DNA of 64,000 bases from Anaerolineaceae bacterium. Lineage in GTDB: Bacteria; Chloroflexota; Anaerolineae; Anaerolineales; Anaerolineaceae. The stretch covers positions 1-64,000 of the forward strand of contig JAENZD010000002.1 in assembly GCA_016841445.1 (NCBI GenBank), given 5' to 3'. This document shows, piece after piece, positions 54,214-63,657 of the stretch. Both the position numbers and the translations under genes were made by a program. Every line of letters starts with the position of its first letter. Within the stretch, counting starts at the first letter, position 1. The notes beneath the pieces were generated by a model. It was given only the letters and a program-made list of their open reading frames with translations. It was not told the origin of the DNA and did not search any database.

Positions 54214-54789
54214 ATGCAAAAACCGGATGAAAGTCCAGAAAATCGCTTGCTCAAATTAGCAGCACAAGGCGATAAACAAGCATTTGGCATCCTTTACACC
54301 CAATATCTGGATGAAATTTTCCGTTTTGTCTATTTCAAGGTTGGCAGGACGCTCACCGCAGAAGACCTCACAGAGGATTCTTTCATTAAAGCCTGGGAAC
54401 ACCTGCCAAGAATCTACAAGCGAGATGAAACTGTCAAGAATTTTCGTGCTTTGCTGTATCGGATTGCGAACAACCTGGTGATTGATCATTACCGAAAAAA
54501 GAAGCCTGTTGAAAACCTCACTGATGACAAGCCAGCGCATTCCCCAAAACCGGAAGCAATCGCGATTGAAAGCCAGGAAATTGAACAGATCACACAGGCT
54601 CTCAGGAAGTTAAAACCTGTTGAACAGCAGATCATCATCCTGCGTTTGATCAACGACCTGCCGCACAAAGAAGCAGCAACGATCATGAATATCAGTGAAA
54701 ACCACGCCAGGGTGCTCCTGCACCGGTCGCTGAAAAAATTGAGAACAATTGTAATAAATGATGGAGGCATGAATGCCGAAGAAGTTTGA
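54214..54789 (+). CDS. ECF RNA polymerase sigma factor
   Basis: A 191-residue sigma-70 family protein with region 2 (YTQYLDEIFRFVYFK...AEDLTEDSFIKAW) and region 4 (LPHKEAATIMNISENHARVLLHRSLKKL) and no region 3, as in ECF factors. The stop codon lies within the next gene, with a 17-base overlap, so the two products are translationally coupled. The partner should be its regulator. Targets are unknown. Confidence 0.93.
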   Translation: MQKPDESPENRLLKLAAQGDKQAFGILYTQYLDEIFRFVYFKVGRTLTAEDLTEDSFIKAWEHLPRIYKRDETVKNFRALLYRIANNLVIDHYRKKKPVENLTDDKPAHSPKPEAIAIESQEIEQITQALRKLKPVEQQIIILRLINDLPHKEAATIMNISENHARVLLHRSLKKLRTIVINDGGMNAEEV

Positions 54790-55768
54790 TGAAGTATTTG
54801 AAATTTGTCTGGAAAAAATAAAAAATGGAAAAGGGACGATACAAACCTGCATTAAAGATTTCCCTGATTTTGCACACGAACTGCGTGAGACGCTCCCATT
54901 AGCTGTTAGGTTTAACAGCGCGCGGCAAGTCAAACCCTCCACCCAATTTATAAAGAACACAGGCTCCCGGATTTCGGCAAAATTACCAGAGCGTTCTGTA
55001 ACATTTTGGGGATTCATCCGTCGTAGTTTTACAGAACCCAAATTATTCACGACCAGGAGGTTTGGTATGTCCCAGATCATCATAACTATAGTTTTAGCTA
55101 TCGGGTTGCTGACAGGCGGATCCTTTGCCTTGCAGGCTGCCGGACCCGGTGATATGCTGTACGGCGTTGATTTAGCGGTAGAACAAGCCCGGCTCAAGCT
55201 GACAGCCAATCCCGAACAGCAGGCTGCACTTCAATTGAAATTCGCTTCGGAACGGTTGCTTGAAGCTGAGAAAAAATTGGCAGCCGGGAAATTAGAAAAT
55301 GCTGAGCAGGCCTTAGCCGCTCACAACCAGCTGATGACGGAACTGGCAGCCTTCATCCAAAATGCAGGCGAGCTCGATCATATCGCCTTACGGACAATGC
55401 TCCAGGAAGAGCTTGCTTTCCAACAGGGTATTTTAGATCGGCTGCGGCTCAACTGGCCGGAAGACGCCCAGGCGCGGAATGCCTACCAAACCGCACTGGA
55501 GCGAGCAAATATGGGTGTGGAAATCCTTTTAGGACCACCAGAATCCGCACCGCAAGGCCCCGCGGAAGATGTACCGCAAGGGTCTGACTCAGAGAACGCC
55601 CAGGGGCCAGCGGAAGATGCCCCACAAGGGCCTGCTGAGGATGCACCCCAGGGACCGGATGAGATCGAACCAGGCGGCCCATCAGAAGAAGCACCCCAGG
55701 GACCAACAGAGGAAGCGCCTCAGGGATCAGAAGAGGCTCCAAACGGACCGGGAAACGGCAAGCCATAA
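54773..55768 (+). CDS. DUF5667-like membrane protein, partner of the ECF sigma factor
   Basis: A 331-residue protein. The N-terminal cytoplasmic part of about 90 residues carries the kind of sequence seen on anti-sigma partners (KFDEVFEICLEKI). One span lies at about residues 100-120 (IIITIVLAIGLLTGG). An outer helical region follows, with the DUF5667 pattern MLYGVDLAVEQARLKLT and ASERLLEAEKKL. From about residue 263 a Pro/Gly/Glu repeat tail (APQGP units) fills the C-terminus. Anti-sigma function is inferred from context, not shown. Confidence 0.75.
   Translation: MPKKFDEVFEICLEKIKNGKGTIQTCIKDFPDFAHELRETLPLAVRFNSARQVKPSTQFIKNTGSRISAKLPERSVTFWGFIRRSFTEPKLFTTRRFGMSQIIITIVLAIGLLTGGSFALQAAGPGDMLYGVDLAVEQARLKLTANPEQQAALQLKFASERLLEAEKKLAAGKLENAEQALAAHNQLMTELAAFIQNAGELDHIALRTMLQEELAFQQGILDRLRLNWPEDAQARNAYQTALERANMGVEILLGPPESAPQGPAEDVPQGSDSENAQGPAEDAPQGPAEDAPQGPDEIEPGGPSEEAPQGPTEEAPQGSEEAPNGPGNGKP
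55550..55765 (+). repeat. Degenerate tandem repeats encoding a Pro-Gln-Gly tail
   Basis: About eight units of roughly 24 bases code for EDAPQGPA-like octads at the C-terminus of the sigma-partner protein. Such low-complexity tails are exported and may contact the cell wall. The DNA is only partly conserved between units. Confidence 0.75.
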
Positions 55769-55857
55769 ATTAAACCATCGCTTATAGAACAAGGCATGAC
55801 CGAATAGAAAACAAACAATTAACCAGGGATCATCTCCTGAAGATCCTTTCCTATAAA

Positions 55858-55887
55858 AAAGAGACTGCCCAACACAGCAGTCTCTTT
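55858..55887. terminator. Bidirectional terminator between the sigma-partner and SorC genes
   Basis: AAAGAGACTGC is perfectly complementary to GCAGTCTCTTT around an eight-base loop. The minus-strand side has six T, so it probably ends the SorC regulator transcript; the plus side has a weaker TTGGTTT tail. It lies about 90 bases after the plus-strand stop and about 175 bases past the SorC stop. Confidence 0.8.
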
Positions 55888-56062
55888 GGTTTATTAAATT
55901 CATACTTCAAACTGAAGATTAATGATTTGGAAAGTCGTAAATCCTGAGGATGCAACCCTTGGCAGCAGATATTGGAAGCTCATTTCAGGCTGTTAATTTC
56001 CATTTAGATACAATATCAAACAAACGTCATTTCCCCAGGAAATAAGAACTCAGCGCCAGGCT

Positions 56063-57028
56063 TTATTCAGAATAGAACAATTTGATCAACTGTTGCGCTG
56101 TAGGTTCATCCACAATCAACTCTTTGATAAATCCCCCCTTGAGCGCAGAAAATAGCCCATTAACTTTTGCCAATCCAGAGACTACGCAGATTCCATATTT
56201 ATTTTGAAAAAAGCTTAAATCAGGTCCACTCGCTCTTTTATTAAGAGGGATGTTCTTATAACTGCCGTTAGACCTAAAAAACACTGTCGCAATATCCCCG
56301 GCAATATCCATTTCTTTTAATTCGCGGTAATCTTGCTCGATCAAATAACCGCCGCTGTAAACATGGCTGGGGATGCCCGCATTGACCGCGCCAATGCTGT
56401 ATAAAAGCAGATCAGCTTGTTCCTGGATTTTCAAGATCCTCTGGATGCTCTTTTCCTGCCAGAAGGCTCGCTTTGTCTCTGCATAATCAAAGAAGGTCGG
56501 CAGCGGGAAAAGATGGGCGCGCGCCTGGTAGTTTTCTGCAAATCTCATGATGATCTCGCTGGCATATTCATTGCCCAAGGAAAGCGTGTTGCCCGTCCCA
56601 TTCAGTTGAACAATGTGGGAATTTTGTGTCGTTTTTTTGATCAGATGTTTCGATACAGCGGTTAAAGTTGTACCCCAGGCAATTCCCAAAGTCATTTCTG
56701 ATTCAAAGACGGTGTTCAGATACCTGGCTGTATACTGCGCGACACGATTTAACCATTCCGCTTCACCGGCAATCTCAGGCACCTGGACCACATGAACCCG
56801 TTCAATATGGAATTGATCAATGATCTTCTTTTCCATCAAACGGGGTTCTTCAGCCGGGTCCACAATGCTGATATTGACCAACCCCTCTTCTCTTGCAAAT
56901 TTAAGCAGCCGAGAGATCGTAGACCGTGATACATTCATTTCATTAGCAATGTCTTTGGTGCTTCTATCCTGGTAATAATAGAGACGTGCGGCCTTGATCG
57001 CCTCATTGATTTTGTTGTATACTGCCAT
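56063..57028 (-). CDS. SorC/DeoR-type sugar-binding transcriptional regulator
   Basis: A 321-residue regulator. An N-terminal helix-turn-helix lies at about residues 22-45 (KDIANEMNVSRSTISRLLKFA), followed by a SorC-type sugar-phosphate-binding domain (about 60-320) with GIAWGTTL and NGTGNTLSLGNEYASE. It is divergent from the membrane hydrolase and upstream of glycerol genes, so it may control them. The effector is unknown. A palindromic candidate operator TGCAC-ATTC-GTGCA lies in the gap. Confidence 0.9.
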   Translation of the reverse strand: MAVYNKINEAIKAARLYYYQDRSTKDIANEMNVSRSTISRLLKFAREEGLVNISIVDPAEEPRLMEKKIIDQFHIERVHVVQVPEIAGEAEWLNRVAQYTARYLNTVFESEMTLGIAWGTTLTAVSKHLIKKTTQNSHIVQLNGTGNTLSLGNEYASEIIMRFAENYQARAHLFPLPTFFDYAETKRAFWQEKSIQRILKIQEQADLLLYSIGAVNAGIPSHVYSGGYLIEQDYRELKEMDIAGDIATVFFRSNGSYKNIPLNKRASGPDLSFFQNKYGICVVSGLAKVNGLFSALKGGFIKELIVDEPTAQQLIKLFYSE

Positions 57029-57588
57029 CCTTACGTCTCCTTAAAAAATAATTCATCTCAATCGAAATTTTCATGCACAGTTGTTAAATAATTAGGTATG
57101 TCAATTATAATCTAACTGCACATTCGTGCAACTTGTCTGAAATTTTTCCAATTGCTATATTAATTCATATATAATCGACATTGTATAGACCTGTTTACAT
57201 CGTAGCGATAATTTTACTGGTGGTTTTGCAATGATTTAAACAAAACGACAGGGGATGGGGGCTTCGATCGAAAATCTTATATTACTGGTATCTCTTTATT
57301 TGTATATTTAAAATTTACCTCTCTTTACCGATATCAAGGTTCGAGAAACACTTTGCTATTTTCTGAAATATTTCAATACCGACCATTAACCAATCAGAAG
57401 AGGTGAATAATTTAAACTAAATCAAACGAAATAAAAGCTTAATCCACCCAAAAAGGAGGTTAATCGGATTATTTGAAGTTTTTCAACGGTTTACCTTCTT
57501 AATATTGAAAGGAGAGATTATATAGTTATTTTTGTACAACAGTATTTCAAGTTTCTAATCAAATTCATCAATATTTATTTAGGAGAGA
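57029..57588. other. Long divergent regulatory gap upstream of the membrane hydrolase
   Basis: About 560 bases without a confident gene. It holds a palindrome (57117-57130), a TATAAT at 57106-57111, and several ribosome-binding-like sequences (AAGAGG near 57400, AAGGAGG near 57451, AAGGAGAG near 57507) with no proper open frame behind them. It may be a long structured leader or the remains of lost genes. Confidence 0.5.
57117..57130. promoter_or_regulatory. Candidate operator for the SorC-type regulator
   Basis: Inverted repeat TGCAC-ATTC-GTGCA, located directly downstream of a TATAAT (57106-57111) and about 90 bases upstream of the regulator start. Placement at a promoter in a divergent gap fits autoregulation plus control of the hydrolase gene. 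Not verified. Confidence 0.4.
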
Positions 57589-57594
57589 ATGATC

Positions 57595-59535
57595 ATGAAA
57601 AAATTAAGTAAGCCTGTACGTAATCTAATAATTGGATTGATATTAATATTGGTTGGCAGCATCTTTGCAAGTATGCTGCAGACAGATTTCTATAGAGTAC
57701 GAGTTAAGGATTACACGATTGGAATAGAAAAGCAACAAACATTGCACGCGCTTGCCTTTATTCCTAAGGAATGTACTGCTGAAAATCAGTGTCCTGCAGT
57801 CGTCACCAGCCATGGATGGCTAAACAGTGGCGAAGTTCAGGATGCAGCCTCCATTGAGCTCTCACGTCGAGGCATCGTTGTAATAGCAATGGATGCAGTG
57901 GGCCATGGGATGTCAAGTAACAGCATAGGGGTTCCTTCATCTGTAGATGCAATGGGAATGATCCCTTGGGTTGAATACCTAACAAGTGGACTTGTTGACT
58001 ATGTTGACACATCCAAGATTGGTGTGATGGGACACTCAATGGGAGGGTCTAACGCATGGCACACTCTCCGGCATTACGGTAACATGTATTATGCAGCCAT
58101 CGAAGAAGCAAAACTACCTGACTCAGATGGTGGTGAAGAGGTCACCACAGAAGAGCAAGTATACGCTGATTCCCTCAACAAGGTTTTTGCCGGTCTCCCA
58201 ACTGGATCCAGTCCATTGACAATTACTGAAGATACAAACCCCTATACAGAAATATATGCAAATCTAGGCGACCTTTACGGATACTACGAGGAAGGTGGCT
58301 ATCGGATGTCAACAGGAACTGCGGTTATCATTGGGGAATCCAAAGAAGCTTACGGTTTGATTAACTATCCGTTTGGCGTGGAGAAAGAAAATCCAGTAAC
58401 CTATGTTGAAGAGGGTGTTTTCTATGGAGATAAAGCAGATAGGAGCTTGCGCGTACTATATCAGCCGAAAACAACCCACCCTTTGATCCACTTCATGCCC
58501 AACGCAACCCGCGATGTAATCGAATTCTTCACACATGTATTCGATATCAATACCAGCCTATCTGCAGGAAACCAAACCTTCCTGATCAAGGAACTGCTGA
58601 ACTTTGTCGCCATGATTGGTTTATTTGTCATCATGGTGCCCATTGCTCAGCTGGCAATGGCCTGCCCCGCTTTTGCAGACTTGAAGGGTGAAGAAGGTCC
58701 TAAAGTTCCAGCGATCACTAAAGAGTCAAGAAAGATGTGGGTCTTTGGTATCTTGCTAACAGGGCTACTTTCATTCCTGTCTGCGTTATTAACCTGGGTG
58801 ATTTATGACAAAATATTTACTGTAAGTTTTGGTGCAGCAGGCCAATTTTGGTTCCCCTCTATTACAGCTAACAACGTGATGACGTGGACGGCGATTATGG
58901 CAGCATGGAGTATGTTCTGGTTCTGGTTCAACTTCAAACGGGATAAGAAAAAGGGTGTCCGCACAGATGCCATGATCGGTTGGAAATTAACTGTCAAACA
59001 ATGGTGGAAAACTCTTGGATTAGCGGTTATTGTTATTGCTGGTGTTTACATCGTGGTTTGGTTTACAAAGTGGGCTTTCAATACGGATTTCCGGATATGG
59101 ACTCCTGCCATCAAGACCTTCAACCCCGATAAACTGCTGTACTTTTTCCAATACCTACCGATATTCTTCCTGTTCTACCTTTCTAACTCACTCATCGTTA
59201 ACGGCGCTATGCGGGTTGAAGGCATGAGTGAGAAGAAGAATCTCTTCATCTGCGGTATTGCAAACATCATTGGTGCTGGCACATTGGGGATTATCCAATA
59301 CGGTAAACTGTTCTTCATCGACCATAATGTGATGTGGGGAAGCGGTCAGACATGGACCATGTGGATAGATCCCTTGGTGATCATATTTGCCGTTCCTGTT
59401 TTGTTCCTCGCCCCTTATATACTCAGGGCATTCTATAAAGCCACCGGAAAAGTTTGGCTAGGTGCTTGGGTATACTCCACGATGGCAGTGATGATGCTGG
59501 TCATGCACAACGCGATCTACGGATTGTTCTTCTAA
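57595..59535 (+). CDS. Membrane-anchored alpha/beta hydrolase with multi-span C-terminus
   Basis: A 646-residue protein from the ATG at 57595, with AGGAGA 8-9 bases upstream; an ATG at 57589 is also in frame. One N-terminal span (about residues 8-28) leads to an alpha/beta hydrolase domain (about 35-325). The nucleophile Ser is at about 148 in GHSMGG, and a candidate catalytic His lies in KTTHPLIHF. From about residue 335 on there are roughly eight membrane spans with a polar loop. I know no named family with this exact arrangement. It lies just upstream of glpK, so a role in releasing an alcohol or acyl group from a membrane or lipid substrate is possible but unproved. Confidence 0.8.
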   Translation: MKKLSKPVRNLIIGLILILVGSIFASMLQTDFYRVRVKDYTIGIEKQQTLHALAFIPKECTAENQCPAVVTSHGWLNSGEVQDAASIELSRRGIVVIAMDAVGHGMSSNSIGVPSSVDAMGMIPWVEYLTSGLVDYVDTSKIGVMGHSMGGSNAWHTLRHYGNMYYAAIEEAKLPDSDGGEEVTTEEQVYADSLNKVFAGLPTGSSPLTITEDTNPYTEIYANLGDLYGYYEEGGYRMSTGTAVIIGESKEAYGLINYPFGVEKENPVTYVEEGVFYGDKADRSLRVLYQPKTTHPLIHFMPNATRDVIEFFTHVFDINTSLSAGNQTFLIKELLNFVAMIGLFVIMVPIAQLAMACPAFADLKGEEGPKVPAITKESRKMWVFGILLTGLLSFLSALLTWVIYDKIFTVSFGAAGQFWFPSITANNVMTWTAIMAAWSMFWFWFNFKRDKKKGVRTDAMIGWKLTVKQWWKTLGLAVIVIAGVYIVVWFTKWAFNTDFRIWTPAIKTFNPDKLLYFFQYLPIFFLFYLSNSLIVNGAMRVEGMSEKKNLFICGIANIIGAGTLGIIQYGKLFFIDHNVMWGSGQTWTMWIDPLVIIFAVPVLFLAPYILRAFYKATGKVWLGAWVYSTMAVMMLVMHNAIYGLFF

Positions 59536-59546
59536 AACCTAACAAT

Positions 59547-59580
59547 AATGATTCACCTCCGATATCGGGGGTGAATCATT
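59547..59580. terminator. Hairpin between the membrane hydrolase and glpK
   Basis: AATGATTCACC pairs with GGTGAATCATT, and an inner CCGATATCGG completes the stem. No clear T run follows, so termination would be partial and glpK may still be read through. Confidence 0.6.
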
Positions 59581-59623
59581 CAATTCAAAATTATTATTAA
59601 AACCTTTTACATTGGAGGTTAAT

Positions 59624-61129
59624 ATGCCAAATTATATCGCGTCCGTAGACCAGGGCACGACCAGCACACGCTGTATCTTATTCAACCACAGCGGCCAGAT
59701 CGTCAGCAGCCATCAATTGGAACATGAACAAATCTATCCCAAACCCGGCTGGGTGGAGCACGATCCCTATGAGATCTGGGAGCGCACCCAGGTCGTGATC
59801 AAGGGGGCCATGCGCCAGGCCAACGCAAAAGCCGCAGATATTGCCGCTGTCGGCATCACCAACCAGCGCGAGACCACCATCGTCTGGGATAAATTCACGG
59901 GTGAAATTTACTATAATGCCATCGTCTGGCAGGACACCCGCACAGACAAGATCATCACTGAGCTGGCTAAAGAAGGCGGCCAGAACCGCTTCCAGGCGCG
60001 AGTTGGCCTGCCGCTGGCAACCTATTTTTCAGGCCCGAAGATCCGCTGGATCCTGGATAACGTGGAAGGCGTCCGAAAAGCCGCTGAGGGCGGCAGGGCT
60101 GTATTTGGCAACATTGATACCTGGGTCATCTGGAATCTGACGGGCGGCGTTGAGGGCGGCCTGCATATCACCGATGTGACCAACGCCAGCCGCACCATGC
60201 TGATGGAGCTCAAAACGCTGAAATGGGATCAGAACATCTGCAAGATCATGGGCATCCCGGTTAAAATGCTGCCTGAAATCAGGCCGTCATCCCAGGTTTA
60301 CGGCTATACCCGGGCGAACGGTCCTTTTGGCGGCGTGATCCCTGTTGCCGGCGATCTGGGAGACCAGCAAGCCGCCACCGTGGGCCAGACATGTTTCGAC
60401 CCCGGTGAAGCAAAGAACACCTACGGCACCGGCTGTTTTATGATCCTCAATACAGGGGGCGAGATCGTTATTTCTGAGAACGGCCTCCTGACGACCCTCT
60501 GCTACCAGTTTGAGGGTGAAAAACCCGCCTATGCCTTGGAAGGCTCCATCGCTATCACCGGCGCACTGGTGCAGTGGCTGCGGGATAACCTCGGCTTGAT
60601 CGAAAAAGCACCACAAATTGAAGACCTGGCCAAGACGGTAGAAGACAACGGCGGGATCTATTTCGTGCCGGCTTTCTCCGGGCTGTTTGCACCCTACTGG
60701 CGTTCTGATGCACGCGGCGTGATCGTTGGGATGACCCGCTTTATCAACCGTGGCCACATCGCCCGGGCAGCCCTGGAAGCGACCGCTTTCCAAACCAGGG
60801 AAGTATTGGACGTGATGAATATCGATTCCGGTGTGGACCTAAAGGTCCTCAAGGTCGATGGCGGGATGGTCCAAAATGACCTGCTGATGCAGATCCAGTC
60901 GGATGTGCTACAGGTGCCCGTGATCCGGCCGAAAGTCGCTGAAACGACAGCATTAGGAGCTGCTTACGCCGCCGGGTATGCTGTTAAATTCTGGAGTGAT
61001 AAAGCTGAAATGCGCGCCAACTGGCAGCAGGATAAATTATGGGAACCTGATAAGAACAGCCCCTTATTTGAGACCAGCTACAAGCAGTGGAAAAAAGCGG
61101 TTACCCGGACCTTCAATTGGATCGATTAG
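59624..61129 (+). CDS. glpK: Glycerol kinase
   Basis: A 501-residue FGGY kinase from the ATG at 59624 (GGAGG 6-7 bases upstream; the TTG at 59612 is part of the ribosome-binding region). Family motifs are [38 protein letters not shown] and [11 protein letters not shown]. It phosphorylates glycerol to glycerol 3-phosphate. GlpA-like and GlpB-like flavoproteins follow, so the set forms a glycerol route. No glycerol facilitator (GlpF) is present here. Confidence 0.95.
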   Translation: MPNYIASVDQGTTSTRCILFNHSGQIVSSHQLEHEQIYPKPGWVEHDPYEIWERTQVVIKGAMRQANAKAADIAAVGITNQRETTIVWDKFTGEIYYNAIVWQDTRTDKIITELAKEGGQNRFQARVGLPLATYFSGPKIRWILDNVEGVRKAAEGGRAVFGNIDTWVIWNLTGGVEGGLHITDVTNASRTMLMELKTLKWDQNICKIMGIPVKMLPEIRPSSQVYGYTRANGPFGGVIPVAGDLGDQQAATVGQTCFDPGEAKNTYGTGCFMILNTGGEIVISENGLLTTLCYQFEGEKPAYALEGSIAITGALVQWLRDNLGLIEKAPQIEDLAKTVEDNGGIYFVPAFSGLFAPYWRSDARGVIVGMTRFINRGHIARAALEATAFQTREVLDVMNIDSGVDLKVLKVDGGMVQNDLLMQIQSDVLQVPVIRPKVAETTALGAAYAAGYAVKFWSDKAEMRANWQQDKLWEPDKNSPLFETSYKQWKKAVTRTFNWID

Positions 61130-61280
61130 AGGTCATTAAAAGATCAAACTTTCAGTCTGATGCATTACTTGATGGGTACAATAAAAATAAGTTCTAACCA
61201 ATTGATATTAGGGAATACCTGACCTGAGATCACCTGAAACCAGGGAAATTAATTAAATCTTAGCGATATAAAAATTGAAA

Positions 61281-62021
61281 ATGGCTGCAATCAAACTGAC
61301 ATGGCAGATCTTATGGATATTATCCCTGCTGGCGATCCCAACAGCAGGACAGGGAGTAGCACAACCTGCTCCGATGATTGCTTTATTAACCCCCACCGAA
61401 GGCTCTATCATGATTTCGCCCATTGCAGTCAGCGCGGAAATGACCCTTGGGGAGGCTAGCCTCGTGCGTTTAGAGATGACCAACGGGCAGAACCAAACGA
61501 TCGCTCGCCAGCTTCACCGGGTAAACGCTTCAACTGATGACTTGTTTGAGTACGCCGCTTCCTTGCCTTTTGAAATTCCAACAGAAAGCGCGCCTGCCCG
61601 GTTATCCCTGATGCTGATCGACAGTCAGAACCGCCCATTATGCCTGCGGTCTGCCGCGCTGACCTTACAATCCGATGGAAATGCTGTGTTCCAAACCCTC
61701 ACCCCATCATCTCCCTGGCTGGTGATCACCTCCCCGGAACCAGATGATTTGATCTCGGGCGGGGAAATCGAGGTGACAGGGCAGGTCACGCCCCTGACAG
61801 ATAACCCGGTATTTTTCGAGCTTTATTCTAACAGCGGACGGATCCTCATGACCATTCAACTGGCCGTAGAACAACCAGGCACGGCAGTGGATTTCACATT
61901 AACCATTCCCTATACAATCCCCGCTGAGCAGGCGGATGCCCTTTTGGTCATCCGTCAATCCACCAGTCCATATAACGAAACCATCATCCTGGATAGCCTT
62001 TCGTTCACAATTTCACCTTAG
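61281..62021 (+). CDS. Secreted protein with two Ig-like domains, unrecognised
   Basis: A 246-residue protein from the ATG at 61281. A signal peptide ends near residue 26 (IPTAGQGVAQ). Two beta-sandwich regions follow (about 32-130 and 148-245). The second begins with LVITSPEPDDLISGGEIEVTG split over a Gmad2-like opening. No Cys pairs or enzymatic motif are present. It is embedded between glpK and the GlpA-like gene, so it may belong to the same transcript. Function unknown. Confidence 0.65.
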   Translation: MAAIKLTWQILWILSLLAIPTAGQGVAQPAPMIALLTPTEGSIMISPIAVSAEMTLGEASLVRLEMTNGQNQTIARQLHRVNASTDDLFEYAASLPFEIPTESAPARLSLMLIDSQNRPLCLRSAALTLQSDGNAVFQTLTPSSPWLVITSPEPDDLISGGEIEVTGQVTPLTDNPVFFELYSNSGRILMTIQLAVEQPGTAVDFTLTIPYTIPAEQADALLVIRQSTSPYNETIILDSLSFTISP

Positions 62022-62139
62022 GAAATCAATAATCTTTGCAAATAATTTCAATATTACCAACGATGAATTTTCCTCAAGGGCTTAAGGGTATAATTTTTGG
62101 CGCTGACATGAAACATCTTAATTTAATTTGGAGCATTTC

Positions 62140-63657
62140 ATGAAAAAACGATACGATGTCATCATCATCGGTGCCGGGATCATCGGCAGTATGGTGGCGC
62201 GTTTCCTCTCAAAATACAAACTAGATATCTTGCTGATCGATAAAGAAGTTGATGTGGGTATGGGCACCAGTTCTGCCAACTCAGCCGCGATCCATGCCGG
62301 CTATGATGCCATCCCTGGATCAAACAAAGCGCTGACCAATGTTATGGGTGTTGAAATGTGGCCGCAGGTATCCCGGGAACTGGGGATTAATTATGATCGC
62401 TGCGGAGACTACGTCGTCGCCGTGAACGATCAAGAACTGCTCGTATTGGAAGAGCTGCTGGCACGCGGTGTGGAGAATGGCGTGCCGGGTCTGCAAATCA
62501 TCGACGGAGATGAAATGCGCCGCAGAGAGCCAAAGATCCGCCCGGACGTTGTGGGAGCTTTGTGGGCGCCCACCGGCGGCATCGGCGACCCCTTCGCTGC
62601 GACCATTGCAGCCGCAGAAAACGCTGTTATGAACGGTGTCGATTTAAAATTAAATACCGCTTTCGAAGAATTCCTAATTGAAGATAATAAAATAACAGGT
62701 GTCCGCACCAGCCAGGGTGACTTTGAATCCCGCTGGGTGGTCAACGCCGCTGGGCTGTATGCCGATGAGGTCATGCATAAAGCTGGCGTCCGACCCGAGT
62801 TCAATATCCAACCGCGCCGCGGTGAATACCTGATCCTGGACAAGGCTGACTTTCAATTGACCAGCACCACCATCCTGTTCCCCAGCCCATCGACCAAAGG
62901 CAAAGGTATCCTGGTGGCTTCAACCCTTCACGGTAACGTGATCGTTGGGCCCAATGCCAACTTCGTGGAGAGCAAACAGAATAAAGATGTCACAAAAGAG
63001 GGCATCGAAGAAATCTGGTCGGGCGGTCATAAACTCGTGCCGGGCATCAACCACCGCCACATCATCGCCGAGTTCGCCGGGCTGCGTGCCACAGGCAACG
63101 CACCAAGCCCAAATCCCGCTGTTGATTACAACCAGGACTTTATCATCGAAATTCCGGATGACGTTCAGGGTTTGGTCAACCTGGGCGGGATTGAATCCCC
63201 CGGTTTTACAGCCGCCCCGGCAATTGCTGTAAAAGTTATCGAACTGCTTGAAGAAGCGGGTGAAGCCCTTGAAGAAAGACCCGATTGGAACCCCATCCGT
63301 GTACCCAGGCCGGTCTTCAGACACCTGGACCGCGAAGAACAGGCCGCGCTGATCGCCAAGGACCCCGCCTACGGGCGGATCGTCTGCCGCTGTGAAACCG
63401 TCACAGAAGGCGAGATCCGGGCTGAAATTCACGCACCAATCCCTGCAGACACCTACGACGCCCTCAAACGCCGCACTTGGCTGGGCACGGGGCGCTGCCA
63501 GGGTGGGTTTGACATGCCGCGGGTCGTGGCAATCCTTTCTGAAGAGTTAGGCCTTCCATCCGAAGCGATCACCAAGAAAGGGCAGGGCTCAGAACTGCTT
63601 TTCCGCCGTACCAAGGATGTCGAACAGGATCATCTGACAGTGGAGGACCTGCTATGA
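62140..63657 (+). CDS. glpA: GlpA-like FAD oxidoreductase with modified Fe-S domain
   Basis: A 505-residue flavoprotein from the ATG at 62140 (GGAG 7 bases upstream). A Rossmann FAD motif DVIIIGAGIIGSMVA starts the protein. The core resembles glycerol-3-phosphate dehydrogenase/DAO. The C-terminal BFD-like [2Fe-2S] domain has Cys at 416, 418 and 453, but the fourth Cys of the CxC...CxxxxC pattern is Asp at 458 (codon 63511-63513, GRCQGGFD). The order glpK, then this gene, then a second flavoprotein is like the Thermotoga glycerol cluster. It overlaps the next gene at ATGA. The electron acceptor is unknown. Confidence 0.85.
   Translation: MKKRYDVIIIGAGIIGSMVARFLSKYKLDILLIDKEVDVGMGTSSANSAAIHAGYDAIPGSNKALTNVMGVEMWPQVSRELGINYDRCGDYVVAVNDQELLVLEELLARGVENGVPGLQIIDGDEMRRREPKIRPDVVGALWAPTGGIGDPFAATIAAAENAVMNGVDLKLNTAFEEFLIEDNKITGVRTSQGDFESRWVVNAAGLYADEVMHKAGVRPEFNIQPRRGEYLILDKADFQLTSTTILFPSPSTKGKGILVASTLHGNVIVGPNANFVESKQNKDVTKEGIEEIWSGGHKLVPGINHRHIIAEFAGLRATGNAPSPNPAVDYNQDFIIEIPDDVQGLVNLGGIESPGFTAAPAIAVKVIELLEEAGEALEERPDWNPIRVPRPVFRHLDREEQAALIAKDPAYGRIVCRCETVTEGEIRAEIHAPIPADTYDALKRRTWLGTGRCQGGFDMPRVVAILSEELGLPSEAITKKGQGSELLFRRTKDVEQDHLTVEDLL

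Noticed and set aside
61130-61280. Gap between glpK and the secreted Ig-like protein as a separate promoter region
   Set aside because: No convincing -35/-10 pair or terminator; cotranscription with glpK remains the simpler reading.
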